A DNA stretch of 64,000 nucleotides from Chiua virens. Lineage: Eukaryota; Basidiomycota; Agaricomycetes; Boletales; Boletaceae. Below are positions 22,380-32,481 of this stretch, piece by piece; the first letter of the stretch is position 1, and every line of letters begins with the position of its first letter. Position numbers and translations under genes: made by a program. The stretch covers positions 1,674,001 to 1,738,000 of the forward strand of contig JAHNUO010000002.1 in the NCBI GenBank assembly GCA_019787685.1, written 5' to 3'. The notes under the pieces were generated by a model. It searched no databases, had not been told where the DNA came from, and saw only the letters and a list, made by a program, of their open reading frames with translations.

Positions 22380-23360
22380 TCACAAAGCCAGATAATCTTT
22401 AACTTCTTCTTCGGTTAGCTTACGAAAAGTAGGTCGAGGACGCGCGGTCTCGCCCCCATCCTTTGCGGTGTCTAGTTCATCCACAGTCGGGACTGTGACA
22501 ACACCGATCTCAATAGTCTTCTCTGTCATTTGTCCCTCAAACCCCTCCTTAAGGGTTAACAGGGCGGTATGAATTGCGTCCTCCAGGCTAATATCATCGT
22601 TGTATCTATTTTACGTTAAGGGAACATCAGATGCGTGCGGTGACAAGTGAACGTGCGCGAACTGACCGCTTCTCTAGGAAAGTCTTTGCGTTTACCATAT
22701 TCTTACCTATTGCGCTCGCTTTCCACGCCCAGAATGATCCTGATGGATCGACTTGGTAGAGGCAAGGTCCACGATGAATGTCGTATCCTGCGACCAATAA
22801 CGACACGCCGAACGGACGCACACCTCTATGAAAAAAATGTGGAGGCTGAGTAAGGGAGTCACGTGTAACACGCCAACGTACCCGGACTGTGTGGCTTCCT
22901 GCATGATTGTTGCGATTTCTTGAGTCAAAACTTTCGTGGGTGGGTACTCCCCATAGATTTTCCAGTACGCCTGAGCGCTCTTGCGCGCACGTGCGATAAG
23001 AACGCGAAAATCGGGACCCATGCCAGAGTAAACGATTCCGATGTTGGGACAGACCACTGCGACCTTTTCGATCATTGAATCGTCTATCAGTATGGAGGAG
23101 GACTTCTTCTCGGTGGCGATGACGATGCCATTTGATGCTGGAGAGAATGAACGATAGATAGGCGGACATTACTATGATGATACCTTTAATCCCGAGGCTT
23201 GTGGTCCCCTGTGAAACGGCGGCCAAGGCATGTTCAATCTGCACCAACTTTCCACTGGGTGAGAAGACGGTCAGGGAGTAGCTAAGGGGCAAGATGAGAT
23301 ATGAAGACAGGTTTCGGTGTGGATGCAATACCTGTAGGCGCCGCCGTCAGCACTGGCCAT
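22380..23360 (-). CDS. PRE8: 20S proteasome subunit alpha2
   Basis: Structural subunit of the outer ring of the 20S proteasome. Exon 1 is [10 protein letters not shown] at 23360, spliced to [19 protein letters not shown], the N-terminal proteasome alpha signature. It continues with [11 protein letters not shown], an exon with [12 protein letters not shown], then [33 protein letters not shown] and [15 protein letters not shown], followed by [20 protein letters not shown] and KTFLEKR. The YGEYPPTK and [10 protein letters not shown] combination identifies alpha2 (yeast Pre8, human PSMA2). The last exon carries [19 protein letters not shown] and a charged tail ending [10 protein letters not shown] with TGA at 22380. 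The tail is longer than in yeast. About six introns. Confidence 0.93.
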
Positions 23361-23514
23361 GATTGTGATGGTGAAGAATTAAAAGCGACAGTCTACGGAT
23401 CGATCGGCTCCTGATGTACGCGCGTCGGGACACACGCGTTTGCATTTTGTTTGGACAATGTTTACTCATTTGATCAAAACGTGTACAAATAATAATATCA
23501 CTATTAGCTTGTCT

Positions 23515-24484
23515 TTACTCCACTGCCAACGGCGTCGTCCTCAGGTATGGCTGCGTGTACACATCAGCACACCATCCGTTCCGAGATCACAAGATCTTAC
23601 CTTGTGGATGGTGAACTCGGGGAACAATTTTTTGGCTTCTTCGTTAGTCACCGACGGGTGCACGATCACGTCGTCCCCCTTGTTCCAGTTCACGGGTGTC
23701 GTCACCTTGTACTTGTCCCCGAGCTGCAGAGCTAGAAGGACATATCAGACGCGAACATCCACGTGGACTTCTTTCTCTCACAGTCAATCACACTGTGATC
23801 GAGTTAACACGCGGAACGCAAATGCAGTGAGGCACGGCGCTCACCGGAGGACCTCGTCAAAGTTTCTCCCCGTGGAAGCAGGGTAAGCAATCGTCAGGCG
23901 GATCACCTTTTTAGGATCGATCACAAATACAGTCCGGATCTGTTGGCCGTCAAAATGTGGTCGCGCCAGCGAGGAGATCAGACTCGCCGTGAAGGGGAGT
24001 CCCTTGCTGTCGCGGTTGGTGGCGTCCTGCTCGTCAAGCATGTCGTACAGCGTTGAGATCTTTCGGTCCTCATCGGCGATCTGGGGCATAGTGGTAAGCG
24101 CGCGCACCACACAAGAGGGACCTGCGTTACGATTGGGAACTGGACATTGGTCGGGCCAAACTTGGCGCCGTAGTCGTTGATATCTTCAACCCACTTGTAG
24201 TGATCCCCGAGGCCGTTGGCAGAGATACCGATCACTTTGACGTTGCGCTTCGCAAAGTCCGGCACACGGCGGGCGACCTCACCGAGTTCAGTGGTGCAGA
24301 CAGGCGTGAAGTCTCCAGGGTGAGAGAACAGAATGGCCTGCAAGGCAATTAGATGGAAGCCGGGTAACAAGAATGAACGAGGCGTTACCCAGGAGTCTCC
24401 GATCCATTCATGGAAGCTGATCCGGCCTTGGGTCGTGTCAGCCTGGAAATCGGGGGCGATGTTACCGAGACGGAGAGAGGGCAT
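23515..24484 (-). CDS. 1-Cys peroxiredoxin (PRDX6 type)
   Basis: Reduces hydrogen peroxide and organic hydroperoxides. The start [20 protein letters not shown] at 24484 is followed, after an intron, by the active site [20 protein letters not shown] with the single peroxidatic cysteine. Next come [20 protein letters not shown], then [17 protein letters not shown], the arginine-containing [20 protein letters not shown], and the C-terminal extension typical of the PRDX6/Prx1 group: [20 protein letters not shown] and [14 protein letters not shown], spliced to [11 protein letters not shown] with TAA at 23515. The sequence starts directly at the fold without a mitochondrial presequence, so it is probably cytosolic, unlike yeast Prx1. 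About five introns. It is tandem with PRE8 on the same strand. Confidence 0.9.
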
Positions 24485-24617
24485 GATGCGATGTGATGTG
24501 CAAGGATACGGATGGGAATGATAAGATCTTGACCGCTTTATATATACACTTATGATACATAATGACGCCTTTTCTTCACACGAGTGACAACATATTCTAT
24601 TGCAATCGTCGCGTGAT

Positions 24618-25670
24618 CTAGTAGTACGCAACTGCGTGCAATATACTGTGCGGATGTCGTTCTTGTTGTACCTGAAGGATCCCGTCGATACCCTCATCGA
24701 TATCCGACGAAGCCTCGATCTACACACCCGATCAGTCCGTGATCCCTGCCCAGCACCCCAACTTACCGCCGCAGCAAGGTCCAGCATCGCCTTCCCAGCA
24801 ATAAGTGCTTCCTCATGGTTGTCCTTGATTTCGATATTAATAATGTGAACGGGTTTGTTGAACTCGCCGCCCCGACTGAGGAGATCTAATGATTCCGTCT
24901 ATCAGTTCATTAAAACTACCTCATGTTTCGGGCGGACCTACCGTCACAGACAGCATCGAAGCAGCGCTCCTCGCAGGTGATCACCACATCAGAAACGGTC
25001 TTGCTATCTTGCCACCGTTCTGGAGCCAATTTAATCCTGCGATTGCGGTCCAGCATCTGCAGCAATCCATTTGCGGTATACCTTGCGTCTATGAGTCCGA
25101 ATACGAAAACGGTCGTTTGATTCCGAACTTACAAACGCGGATCCTTGGCTTGCAGCTCTTCATATATAGTATTGTATGGTGTCCCGAATGAGTATATATT
25201 TGGCTTATCTATCGAAGGACCAGGAAGGCGCACAGCGGAGCCTGTACCGTAGGAGATGACTCTGTAACCCGCTTTCCTGAGTTCGAGTCAGCAAGACACC
25301 CATTTTTCCCGAGGCGATACTACTCACTGAAGAACGTGGTGTCCCTCCATAGAACGATTCTGGAACGCGTCAGGCACCTTTATGCGTGGTAATTGACCTG
25401 AATCACCTGGTTGCTAGCACAAACAACGCAGAATAACGGACGTGGTTTGTAAACAACGGGGAAAGATGCTTCGATACTAAATGGCACTGGTGCGTTGGAA
25501 CTCGTGTTCGGTGGCGCCTGAAGTTGTGTTTGTTGAAGGTTTGCAGGAGGGTCGGCTGGTGGCCAAGGTTGTTGTTGGGACGCCGGAGGCGCTGGCGAGC
25601 CCGAAGGAACTCTTTGCAGACGGGGATCCGCGCGCGCAAGACGGGGGTCACGCACTCGACGAGGGTCCAT
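24618..25670 (-). CDS. SSU72: SSU72-type RNA polymerase II CTD phosphatase
   Basis: Removes phosphate from Ser5 and Ser7 of the RNA polymerase II C-terminal domain as part of the 3'-end processing machinery. After a Pro/Arg/Gln-rich extension ([20 protein letters not shown]), the conserved fold begins with [18 protein letters not shown], where an intron interrupts the catalytic C-x5-R loop just after Gln. Following exons give [74 protein letters not shown] and [15 protein letters not shown]. The end is [20 protein letters not shown] and LHAVAYY with TAG at 24618. All SSU72 family boxes are present. The N-terminal extension of about 80 residues is absent from yeast Ssu72 and looks disordered. 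Confidence 0.92.
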
Positions 25671-26012
25671 GAAAGTCTGTGAAGGATGGTTCAGAACGGT
25701 TCAGAACGAGACTCGAATGAATGAATGTCAGCAGTATCTAGAACATTTGTGGTCTTCAGCTCAACCCAGCGAAAGAACGCGGGTCGATGAAGCTTCCACT
25801 CTGAATCATCAGTCTGAGTCGACATTGAAATGGTACTTACAAGCAAATAAAAGCAAGGAACTCGTGTGACACCAAGTCACATCGCACTTCGTACCCGACC
25901 ACCACCAACCAGAATAGGAGTCACATCAACCATGCTGTATGTTTTAATTTCAGCTCGCTCTCTCTCCCTGCAACGCTCAATATTTCATAGGCTGTCGGAC
26001 ATTGCCCAGAGG

Positions 26013-27698
26013 ATGTCTTCATATCGTCACCCTTCAGATACTGATCTCCTAATGATTCGGCATGCAGTCGCCAACGAAGAGGATGTCATCGCCACCTTGG
26101 ACTCCAAAATCAACGAGATCATGACACAACTAGAGCAGCTTCGTCTTCGCAAGATGAATCATCAGGAGATTGTTCAGCAGTACCGGTCATTGATGACTCT
26201 TGCGCGGCGCATCCCACTCGAGGTCCTCGGTAGCATCTTTGAACTGTGCGCCGAGAGCGGGTGGACTCGCGCTCCCCTCGTCTTATCGCACGTATGCTCC
26301 ACTTGGAGGAAGGCAGCAGAGTTCCCCCGCGTCTGGTCCCGTGTCTACATCGACTGTGGCCTCGGTAATCCCTTGGCTAAGACGACACTATGGCTTTCCA
26401 GGGCACAGCAGTCACCTCTGTACATCACCCTTGATATTCCCTCCAATACATCCTCTCTGGGAGAAATTCTTCCCCTCTTTTTAGAGCGCTCCACTCAGTG
26501 GAGGAGCGTTATCATCAAAACTCGTGATTCCGCCCAGTTAAACCACATCCTATCGCTGATGCACCACCCGTTCCCCTATTTACATAAGCTTGGCTTTGCA
26601 ACTGACTGGGACACCGCCGCGGATCTCGTCGATCTTTCTGCTGTCCGCAATGCTCCCGCGTTGCATGAGCTGAGTATCGAGCAACCCGATTTGCCTCGCT
26701 GGAGTATCCCTTTCCAATTGACGGCTCTGCGACTCGTTCTCTCAACGCCGAGAACGCTTCCGAGCCAAGTTCAAGCCTCAAGATGGACGAACATACTCTC
26801 TAATCTCCTCAGCCTGAAACATTTGACGCTGGAGCTCTCCTCTAACTCGGACATCTCTTACTGGGGTGATACCGGGGATACGGTGGAACTTCCTCATCTC
26901 GAGTCGCTGACTTTTATGGTATCCCCTAAACTTCTTGGGTTCTTGAGTAAAGTGCGCGCCCCGATACTCCGAAAGCTGTTCCTCCGCCGTTCTCCAGGAC
27001 ACGACGGACATGACCGCAACACAGCCGGATGCGTTCGTGGTTTTTTGGAGTCATCGCTGCAAATAGAGCTGTTAGAATTGCATGACATCGATTTGTCTCG
27101 GGAGGAATTGGCGCGGTGCTTCGCGTTATTACCTCAACTGAAGGAACTCCGCTTGCACAACAGCGACATGTCAGATGACGAGCTAAAGCTTCTGCATGGT
27201 CCTACGGGTCAATGTCCAAATCTCGTGCGATTGGATGTACGCTGGTGCGTACACCTGACTGGCTCGGCGTTGGTTCACCTCGTCAAGAGCCGAGTTCAAG
27301 TTGACGTTGAAGGAGGCAAATCACAGACTGTGCTCGAGCAAGCTAGTGCACTGGAGGAGGTGACCGCTATAAATTGTCTACGCGTGAAGGAACGGGACGT
27401 TCTCGATATCGCCCAATTCACAGTGTGCAGGCTTAAGCTGAGAACAGAGGATGACTTTTGTCGTGAGTTGTTCAATTTTGATGGGTCTTGGTCATCACGA
27501 TTGATGTTGTTGATTCAGGCCAGAGAGGCTGCTGCACCAACGAAAGGTACAGACAACGCATGCGCCTGCGTCACAACATCGCTTTCCACGAGGGGGACCC
27601 AGTGCTTGCTAGGATCATTCTTTGAGCTGGAAAGATTGAGTTGGATTCAACACATCAAAGAAGAAAGGATTGTACATAAAAAGCATAATGTATATTAA
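26013..27698 (+). CDS. F-box-like protein with leucine-rich region
   Basis: A single-exon gene of about 560 codons. The start MSSYRHPSDTDLLMIRHAVA is chosen because a helical segment (ATLDSKINEIMTQLEQLRL) and then an F-box, ARRIPLEVLGSIFELCAESG with SHVCSTWRKAAEFPRVWS, follow in the layout usual for agaricomycete F-box proteins. The frame is open further upstream to an ATG at 25932, so a longer form is possible. The body shows irregular leucine-rich repeats (LPHLESLTFMVSPKLLGFL, LPQLKELRLHNSDMSDDEL, CPNLVRLDVRWCVHLTGSAL). Such proteins are expected to be SCF ubiquitin ligase substrate adaptors; they form large, fast-evolving families in mushrooms. No substrate can be inferred. Confidence 0.8.
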   Translation: MSSYRHPSDTDLLMIRHAVANEEDVIATLDSKINEIMTQLEQLRLRKMNHQEIVQQYRSLMTLARRIPLEVLGSIFELCAESGWTRAPLVLSHVCSTWRKAAEFPRVWSRVYIDCGLGNPLAKTTLWLSRAQQSPLYITLDIPSNTSSLGEILPLFLERSTQWRSVIIKTRDSAQLNHILSLMHHPFPYLHKLGFATDWDTAADLVDLSAVRNAPALHELSIEQPDLPRWSIPFQLTALRLVLSTPRTLPSQVQASRWTNILSNLLSLKHLTLELSSNSDISYWGDTGDTVELPHLESLTFMVSPKLLGFLSKVRAPILRKLFLRRSPGHDGHDRNTAGCVRGFLESSLQIELLELHDIDLSREELARCFALLPQLKELRLHNSDMSDDELKLLHGPTGQCPNLVRLDVRWCVHLTGSALVHLVKSRVQVDVEGGKSQTVLEQASALEEVTAINCLRVKERDVLDIAQFTVCRLKLRTEDDFCRELFNFDGSWSSRLMLLIQAREAAAPTKGTDNACACVTTSLSTRGTQCLLGSFFELERLSWIQHIKEERIVHKKHNVY

Positions 27699-28055
27699 TA
27701 TGTTGGTCACAAACTATGGCGAACGGTGGTAGGAGGAGCACCGCACACCTCAAACAAGGACATATACAATCCATCTTCCGCCGAGACATAATCATTGCCT
27801 TGCCTAATGCCATGGACAGACAGTGTTCTCAGTTGTCGGCGGTTCTGTGCAACAACAAAAAAAAGAGTCTAGTCAACGTTTTCGGTGCTAACTTGTAACT
27901 TGTTCTGAGGTCGTTAGCGGGAAGTTCAAGTTGAAACCTAGCCAGGCAACGCATCGAAGTGTGGCTGTACACGGACCCGTCGTTGTCACGTGATCAGCCA
28001 TTCAATTGCTTTTACCGTGACGCACCTCCAACTAACAGCTTTTCTTACTGGCGTC
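27699..28055. other. Intergenic, nothing recognised
   Basis: About 357 bases between two plus-strand genes. It holds the 3' end of the F-box gene and the UFE1 promoter. The CACGTGATC at about 27988 is an E-box-like palindrome near the UFE1 start, also seen upstream of the EDEM-like gene. Confidence 0.35.
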
Positions 28056-29328
28056 ATGGGATACAACGACCGTACTGCAGACTTTCAGGAAGCCGTAAGG
28101 TCAAAGCAAAACTTGGTCTCCTCAGCCAAACGACGAAAACTATCGACCGACGTTGAGCCTCGTGATACTTTTGGAAAGCGATATTTGGAGGAGGCCTACA
28201 TCATCGTATGCCCATCGTTCGAGGTGTCTATACTCATGAATAACACATTTCTTCCTAGCTGAACCACATAACTGCCCTAACCCGCGTGTTACGCAATATT
28301 CGGCGCCCTTACCTCAACACCGATTCGAACCCAAGTCCGCTTGTGCGGCAAGGTTCACGAAATCTTGACCTGAACGATTCCCAACAGTCGTGGTCAGAAA
28401 TCAAATATCTTACGAACGAGGAGAGGGACCGGATTGATCTCCAGACGCAGCTAATACTCACCCGCTGTGCGGACCGAGTGAAGGAGATGGAGGCCCTCGA
28501 AAAGCGTGCGTTTCTGTTTCGTTTCGTTGCTGGGACAACACTTTGAGCCTGATTACCTGATTAGGGCGTGCAGGGCTGGCTGCACGCAGTGTGAATCCTC
28601 TTGCACGATTTCTCCCAGCGAGATTGGTGCAGGGCGAGTCAGCCATGCTTCCGGAGTACCTTGCTGCCCACCATGCGAGCATAACGTGGTACCTCAGTCG
28701 GCGTTTGACCGAGGCGAGCCAGCACCAGAAGGAACTACAGGAGGAGCGCGTCAAGCGGCAACTAGAGCGCACGCGCACGCTCGGTTCCAGCGCCGCCCGC
28801 GAAGCTGCGACCGTGTCCTCGAAGGATGTCGTACAAGCGAGGCAACAGCCAGCTACTGAAAGCTGGCTTGGCGGTGCTTCTTCTGCGCTCGTGTCTGGTA
28901 TTGCTGCCACAATTGGTTCTGCTTCCAGCCGATCAGCTGCTGTCAAACCACTCGGATCCACGCCTTCCGTGGAGAATTCGGACGACGACGACGACGAGCT
29001 GGAATTAACTGAATCGCAAATTCTTCAGTTCGAATCTGAGAATGCAACCATTCTACGGTCGGTCCAGGATACGCTGGAATCGGTGCAACAAGCGGAGGCG
29101 CGCTTGACGGACATTAGTAATTTGCAAATGGAGCTCATCACGCACCTCACACGTCAGACTGAGCTTACCGAACAGCTCTATGAGGATGCAATAGCAACTA
29201 CTTCCACCGTTGAGAAGGGGAACGTGCAACTTAGGGAGGCACGACGAAGGGCAAAGGACAGTAGAATATTTATCCTCGTGTTCCTTATTGGGGCCAGTCT
29301 ATCTCTACTGTTCTTACATATGTACTAG
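28056..29328 (+). CDS. UFE1: Syntaxin 18/UFE1-like Qa-SNARE of the ER
   Basis: ER t-SNARE for retrograde Golgi-to-ER transport. The N-terminus MGYNDRTADFQEAVRSKQN fits the syntaxin-18 N-peptide (DRTxEF). After two introns the helical domain reads LNHITALTRVLRNIRRPYL and TNEERDRIDLQTQLILTRC. A large last exon has a charged linker, then a SNARE motif with the central glutamine in ISNLQMELITHLTRQTELTE, QLYEDAIATTSTVEKGN, and a C-terminal anchor IFILVFLIGASLSLLFLHMY ending at the stop. The domain order and the tail anchor with almost no lumenal residues are as expected for Ufe1. Three exons. Confidence 0.88.
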
Positions 29329-29461
29329 ACCTTCTAGATCTCACACGGATAGTATACGATATTCAGTCGTCTCCATAAGTGGACAACTTGATGTATTGTA
29401 GACGTGGATGTAGGACAGGTTTTGTAGTATCTAACCACATTTCCAAGTGCTCGTTACAATA

Positions 29462-30625
29462 CTACGGAGATAAGGAATTTTCAAGGAGAGGAACTCCTTC
29501 GGGACCTTCTAATGCTTCCGTGTCCAGCGCAACAGTGGTCGGGCGACCGCTATGCAACGCGTTGATTTCCTTGTGTACGAAGTAGTACACAACACTCGGG
29601 GGCAGTTAGGTGAAATCAAATTGAATAAGGAAAGATCATACGAGCTTGAAATGATGGCGATCAAAATGCCACCGACGACCAGACAGCTATTGATGAATAT
29701 CGTTGCTAATCACACGATCGTCAGTTTGACAATGACTGGGGGTGGTGAGCGTACTGGTATCCATGTGGCTTCTTTGTTCTCCGTCAGAAAGGTTTGCAAT
29801 GCGCGACCCAACGAACACATAGAGCAAAACGCGAGGCAGTACAAACAGCGTGGCAAATGTGAATTGGCTTAGGGAAACCGACCCGATGCTCTAAACACAC
29901 GACGCTCAGGAGCCGGCATCGCTAGATTGAATTAACTCACGGCGAACAGGGTGTTGGAGTATACCCATGGAGGAAACGGCGAGATGCGGATGAGAATGAT
30001 GAGCGGTAGGCCTTTTGCATGCTGCTCAATGGAATGGGTACAGGATGGCATGAGGGGTTGTAATACATCAAAATACTGACGATGACAGCTTCGAGCGCTC
30101 TCCATTTTTCGTTGGTAGCGGCCCATCTGCGCAGTCGATCATTGAGGAGAGAACGTAAGAGAATGAATACGAGGGCCGAGCCGCCAACGGTAGAGATAGC
30201 GGCGGGAATGAAACCCTGCATGCCATAGGTGAAGCCACAGAGATTCAGGAGCGTTGTGTGACCGATGAAAGGAGGAAATGATATCAGCACTGAACAGATT
30301 CAGAAAGGGATGAATGATGAGTGTGGGAGTGCGTACCAATTGCAGCCATGAGAATGAAAGAACCGTAAGGAAGACGGCGAATTACGATGGCGAGGTCATA
30401 CATGAACTGGGCAATGCGACTTGGAGTGACCACAGCGATGAACGCAATTAGGGACACGTAAAAGAGGAGGAGAGACCATGTAGCGGCCTAACCCTTGAGA
30501 TTATCACGGACCCGGAGATAGAGGGCGAGCTACAGGAACTCGCCTTTCCGTAAAGACTGAGCTTCTGATAGTGCGTGGAAGCTGACCTTGTAAGGGTATT
30601 CAAATGAACGTTGGGTAAACCGCAT
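29462..30625 (-). CDS. TVP38: TVP38/TMEM64-family Golgi membrane protein
   Basis: VTT (SNARE-associated Golgi) domain protein. Starting at 30625 (MRFTQRSFEYPYK), later exons give AATWSLLLFYVSLIAFIAVV, FILMAAI spliced to VLISFPPFIGHTTLLNLCGF, TYGMQGFIPAAISTVGGS and LVFILLRSLLNDRLRRW. An exon reading PLIILIRISPFPPWVYSNTL continues, after an intron, with SIGSVSLSQFTFATLF and RVLLYVFVGSRIANLSDGEQ. The IRxSPFPPWVYSN signature and the re-entrant loop residues define Tvp38. The last coding parts are INSCLVVGGILIAIISS and VVYYFVHKEINALHSGRP, with a hydrophilic tail ending PLLENSLSP and TAG at 29462. The first one or two introns are not certain. Confidence 0.85.
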
Positions 30626-30759
30626 GGGACCATGATTGCGGCGCTTTCGAGGGAGCACTGTCAATGACTTGACTTGTACGTACGGCATTCGCTGACTTTC
30701 AAAGTTTTATATATTTATTAACAAAAATAATAATTTATAACTGTATCTTCTACTCATCG
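30626..30759. promoter_or_regulatory. Short bidirectional promoter, TVP38 / LOA1
   Basis: About 134 bases between divergent start codons. It contains an AT-rich block TATATATTTATTAACAAAA at about 30710-30728 that could supply TATA-like elements to either gene. No other motif is claimed. Confidence 0.4.
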
Positions 30760-32192
30760 ATGGAAAAGTTCTCCGCGTTCAGAGTGAGCGTGTACATAAT
30801 TCACCTGGTCTATTTCTGTCTCACACATTGAATAGGACCCTGGAACGGGAATACAGGTTGGCCTGAGTCCTTTCTTTTCCGTCGACTAGCTCCTGAACAC
30901 GAGTCAATCGGCTCAGCCTTTTCTTCCACCGGTTCCACCATCAGAACATCACCTTTTGTTTTCCCTGTTGGCCCCAGTTCGTGTCACATTGGCCGTCTTG
31001 CGATCTGCGCTGGTCATCGCCATCGCCGTCCTCCATCTCTTCCTTGTGAATGTGTTGTGTATACTTTTTGTGAGTCCATGATCTAGTTCTTCTGATACCT
31101 CACCTCAAAATTAGATCCCGGTTCCCCCCTTCCGTCGCCTCGTCGAGGGGGCGAGCACTGTGACGTTATCCCGGCTTGCCCTTTTTGTGCTTGGATTTCT
31201 GTGGATTCCAGAAGAACAGGTGGCTCGCAAACGAGGGTACGTCTCCACCTGTCAGACGCTCCTTGTTCGCTTCAACCTGTATTAGAAAATCGATGGATAT
31301 GCCTTGGTCCCCGAAGGCTGGGGACATCATTGTCTCTAACTGGAGCTCTTGGATCGATGTTCTGTGGCTCGCGTATCGGTGAGCGAACTGCTAGGCTCGG
31401 AGCTTGCAACTAACCCTCATCACAGTTTCAACCCCGTTTTTGTTTTTCCCGTTGCTGACGAGATGACTCCGGCTGTACCCCCACCTACTGATCGGGAGGC
31501 CATCTCCTACAAACCGGGTCGCAAAACAGGAACAGGTTCCGCCGCGATATCCACCCCGACTCGAAACATCAGCCCACGTATGCCCATCCGTGGCTTTCGC
31601 CGAATGTCTTTGTTATCGATGATTCAAGCCACCGGTGGAACTCCCTGGTTGCCTTCGTCAGGTTTTACCTCCATCGAAACCATTCGAAAATCTGCTCAAC
31701 GTCCAGTCGTGGTTTTTCCCGAGTGTACAACGAGCAATGGGCGTGGACTTCTTCGATTCGCCCGCGTTTTCGAGGGCTACAACGTTCCAGTGAAGGGATA
31801 CGATGTGTTCGTACTTTGCACCAGGTAGGGATGATTGCCAATCCACTTCGAGGTCGTTTGATGCAAACTTCCTTAGATACAACCCCCCCACTGTCTTCGA
31901 GCCGTCCCTTACACATCCTATCGCATCCGCATTCAACCCACTTTCTCATCTGTTCACCATTACAACTTCTTTGTCTTCGCAAAGCATGTCAGTTCGCATG
32001 CTTCCGCTTTCCGAGTCACCTTCTTCTCAGCTTTTTGTGGTGAGCGACGTCGTGCAGGAACCGTCTGTTGATATGCTCTCCGAAGTCTGCGAGGTCCTAA
32101 TTGCAAGAATCGGTAAAATGAAACGTGTCGGATTCGGTTGGGAAGATAAGGTTTCTTTTCTAGATCTCTACCGGGGTCGGCAGCAGTCGTGA
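30760..32192 (+). CDS. LOA1: LOA1/VPS66-like lysophosphatidic acid acyltransferase
   Basis: PlsC-type acyltransferase of the ER and lipid droplets that converts lysophosphatidic acid to phosphatidic acid in yeast. Small 5' exons give MEKFSAFR and DPGTGIQ, then PFLPPVPPSEHHLLFSLLAP and VRVTLAVLRSALVIAIAVLH (membrane segment), followed by VEGASTVTLSRLALFVLGFL. The catalytic region has AGDIIVSNWSSWIDVLWLAY in the place of the NHx4D block, and RPVVVFPECTTSNGRGLLRF in the place of the FPEGTxS(N/R)G block; the latter matches the LOA1 form. The end is KVSFLDLYRGRQQS. About six introns. The histidine of the classical motif I is not visible, which would need comparison with other LOA1 proteins. Confidence 0.85.
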
Positions 32193-32481
32193 CCTTATCG
32201 TCGGGCTTGGCTGCGGTAGGCGCAAGCTATATTCGACTCATCGACCCTGTTTACGCTCAGAAGTTCATCTGCGGATCACTCGCGAAGTCGCCCAAAAGGC
32301 TAATCTCCATTGATCATTCATCAAAGTAATCAATGATCGAAGGACTGGGATAGCATTACATATAAGATATACCCTAAAATCTAAGCAGGGAATTGCGATA
32401 ATGTACAAGACTAGATGTGACACGAGATTCTGAATCAAACCTAACTACATCTGCATGTGCGCTCCAAATCTCAGAACCACC
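32193..32481. terminator. Convergent 3' region, LOA1 / Zn2Cys6 factor
   Basis: About 290 bases between two gene ends, with AT-rich stretches (TTACATATAAGATATACCC at about 32354) that could act in 3'-end formation for either gene. Nothing else is seen. Confidence 0.25.

Noticed and set aside
28318..28332. GGGTTCGAATC on the minus strand, resembling a tRNA B box
   Set aside because: No A box or cloverleaf can be formed upstream, and it lies in a conserved UFE1 exon.
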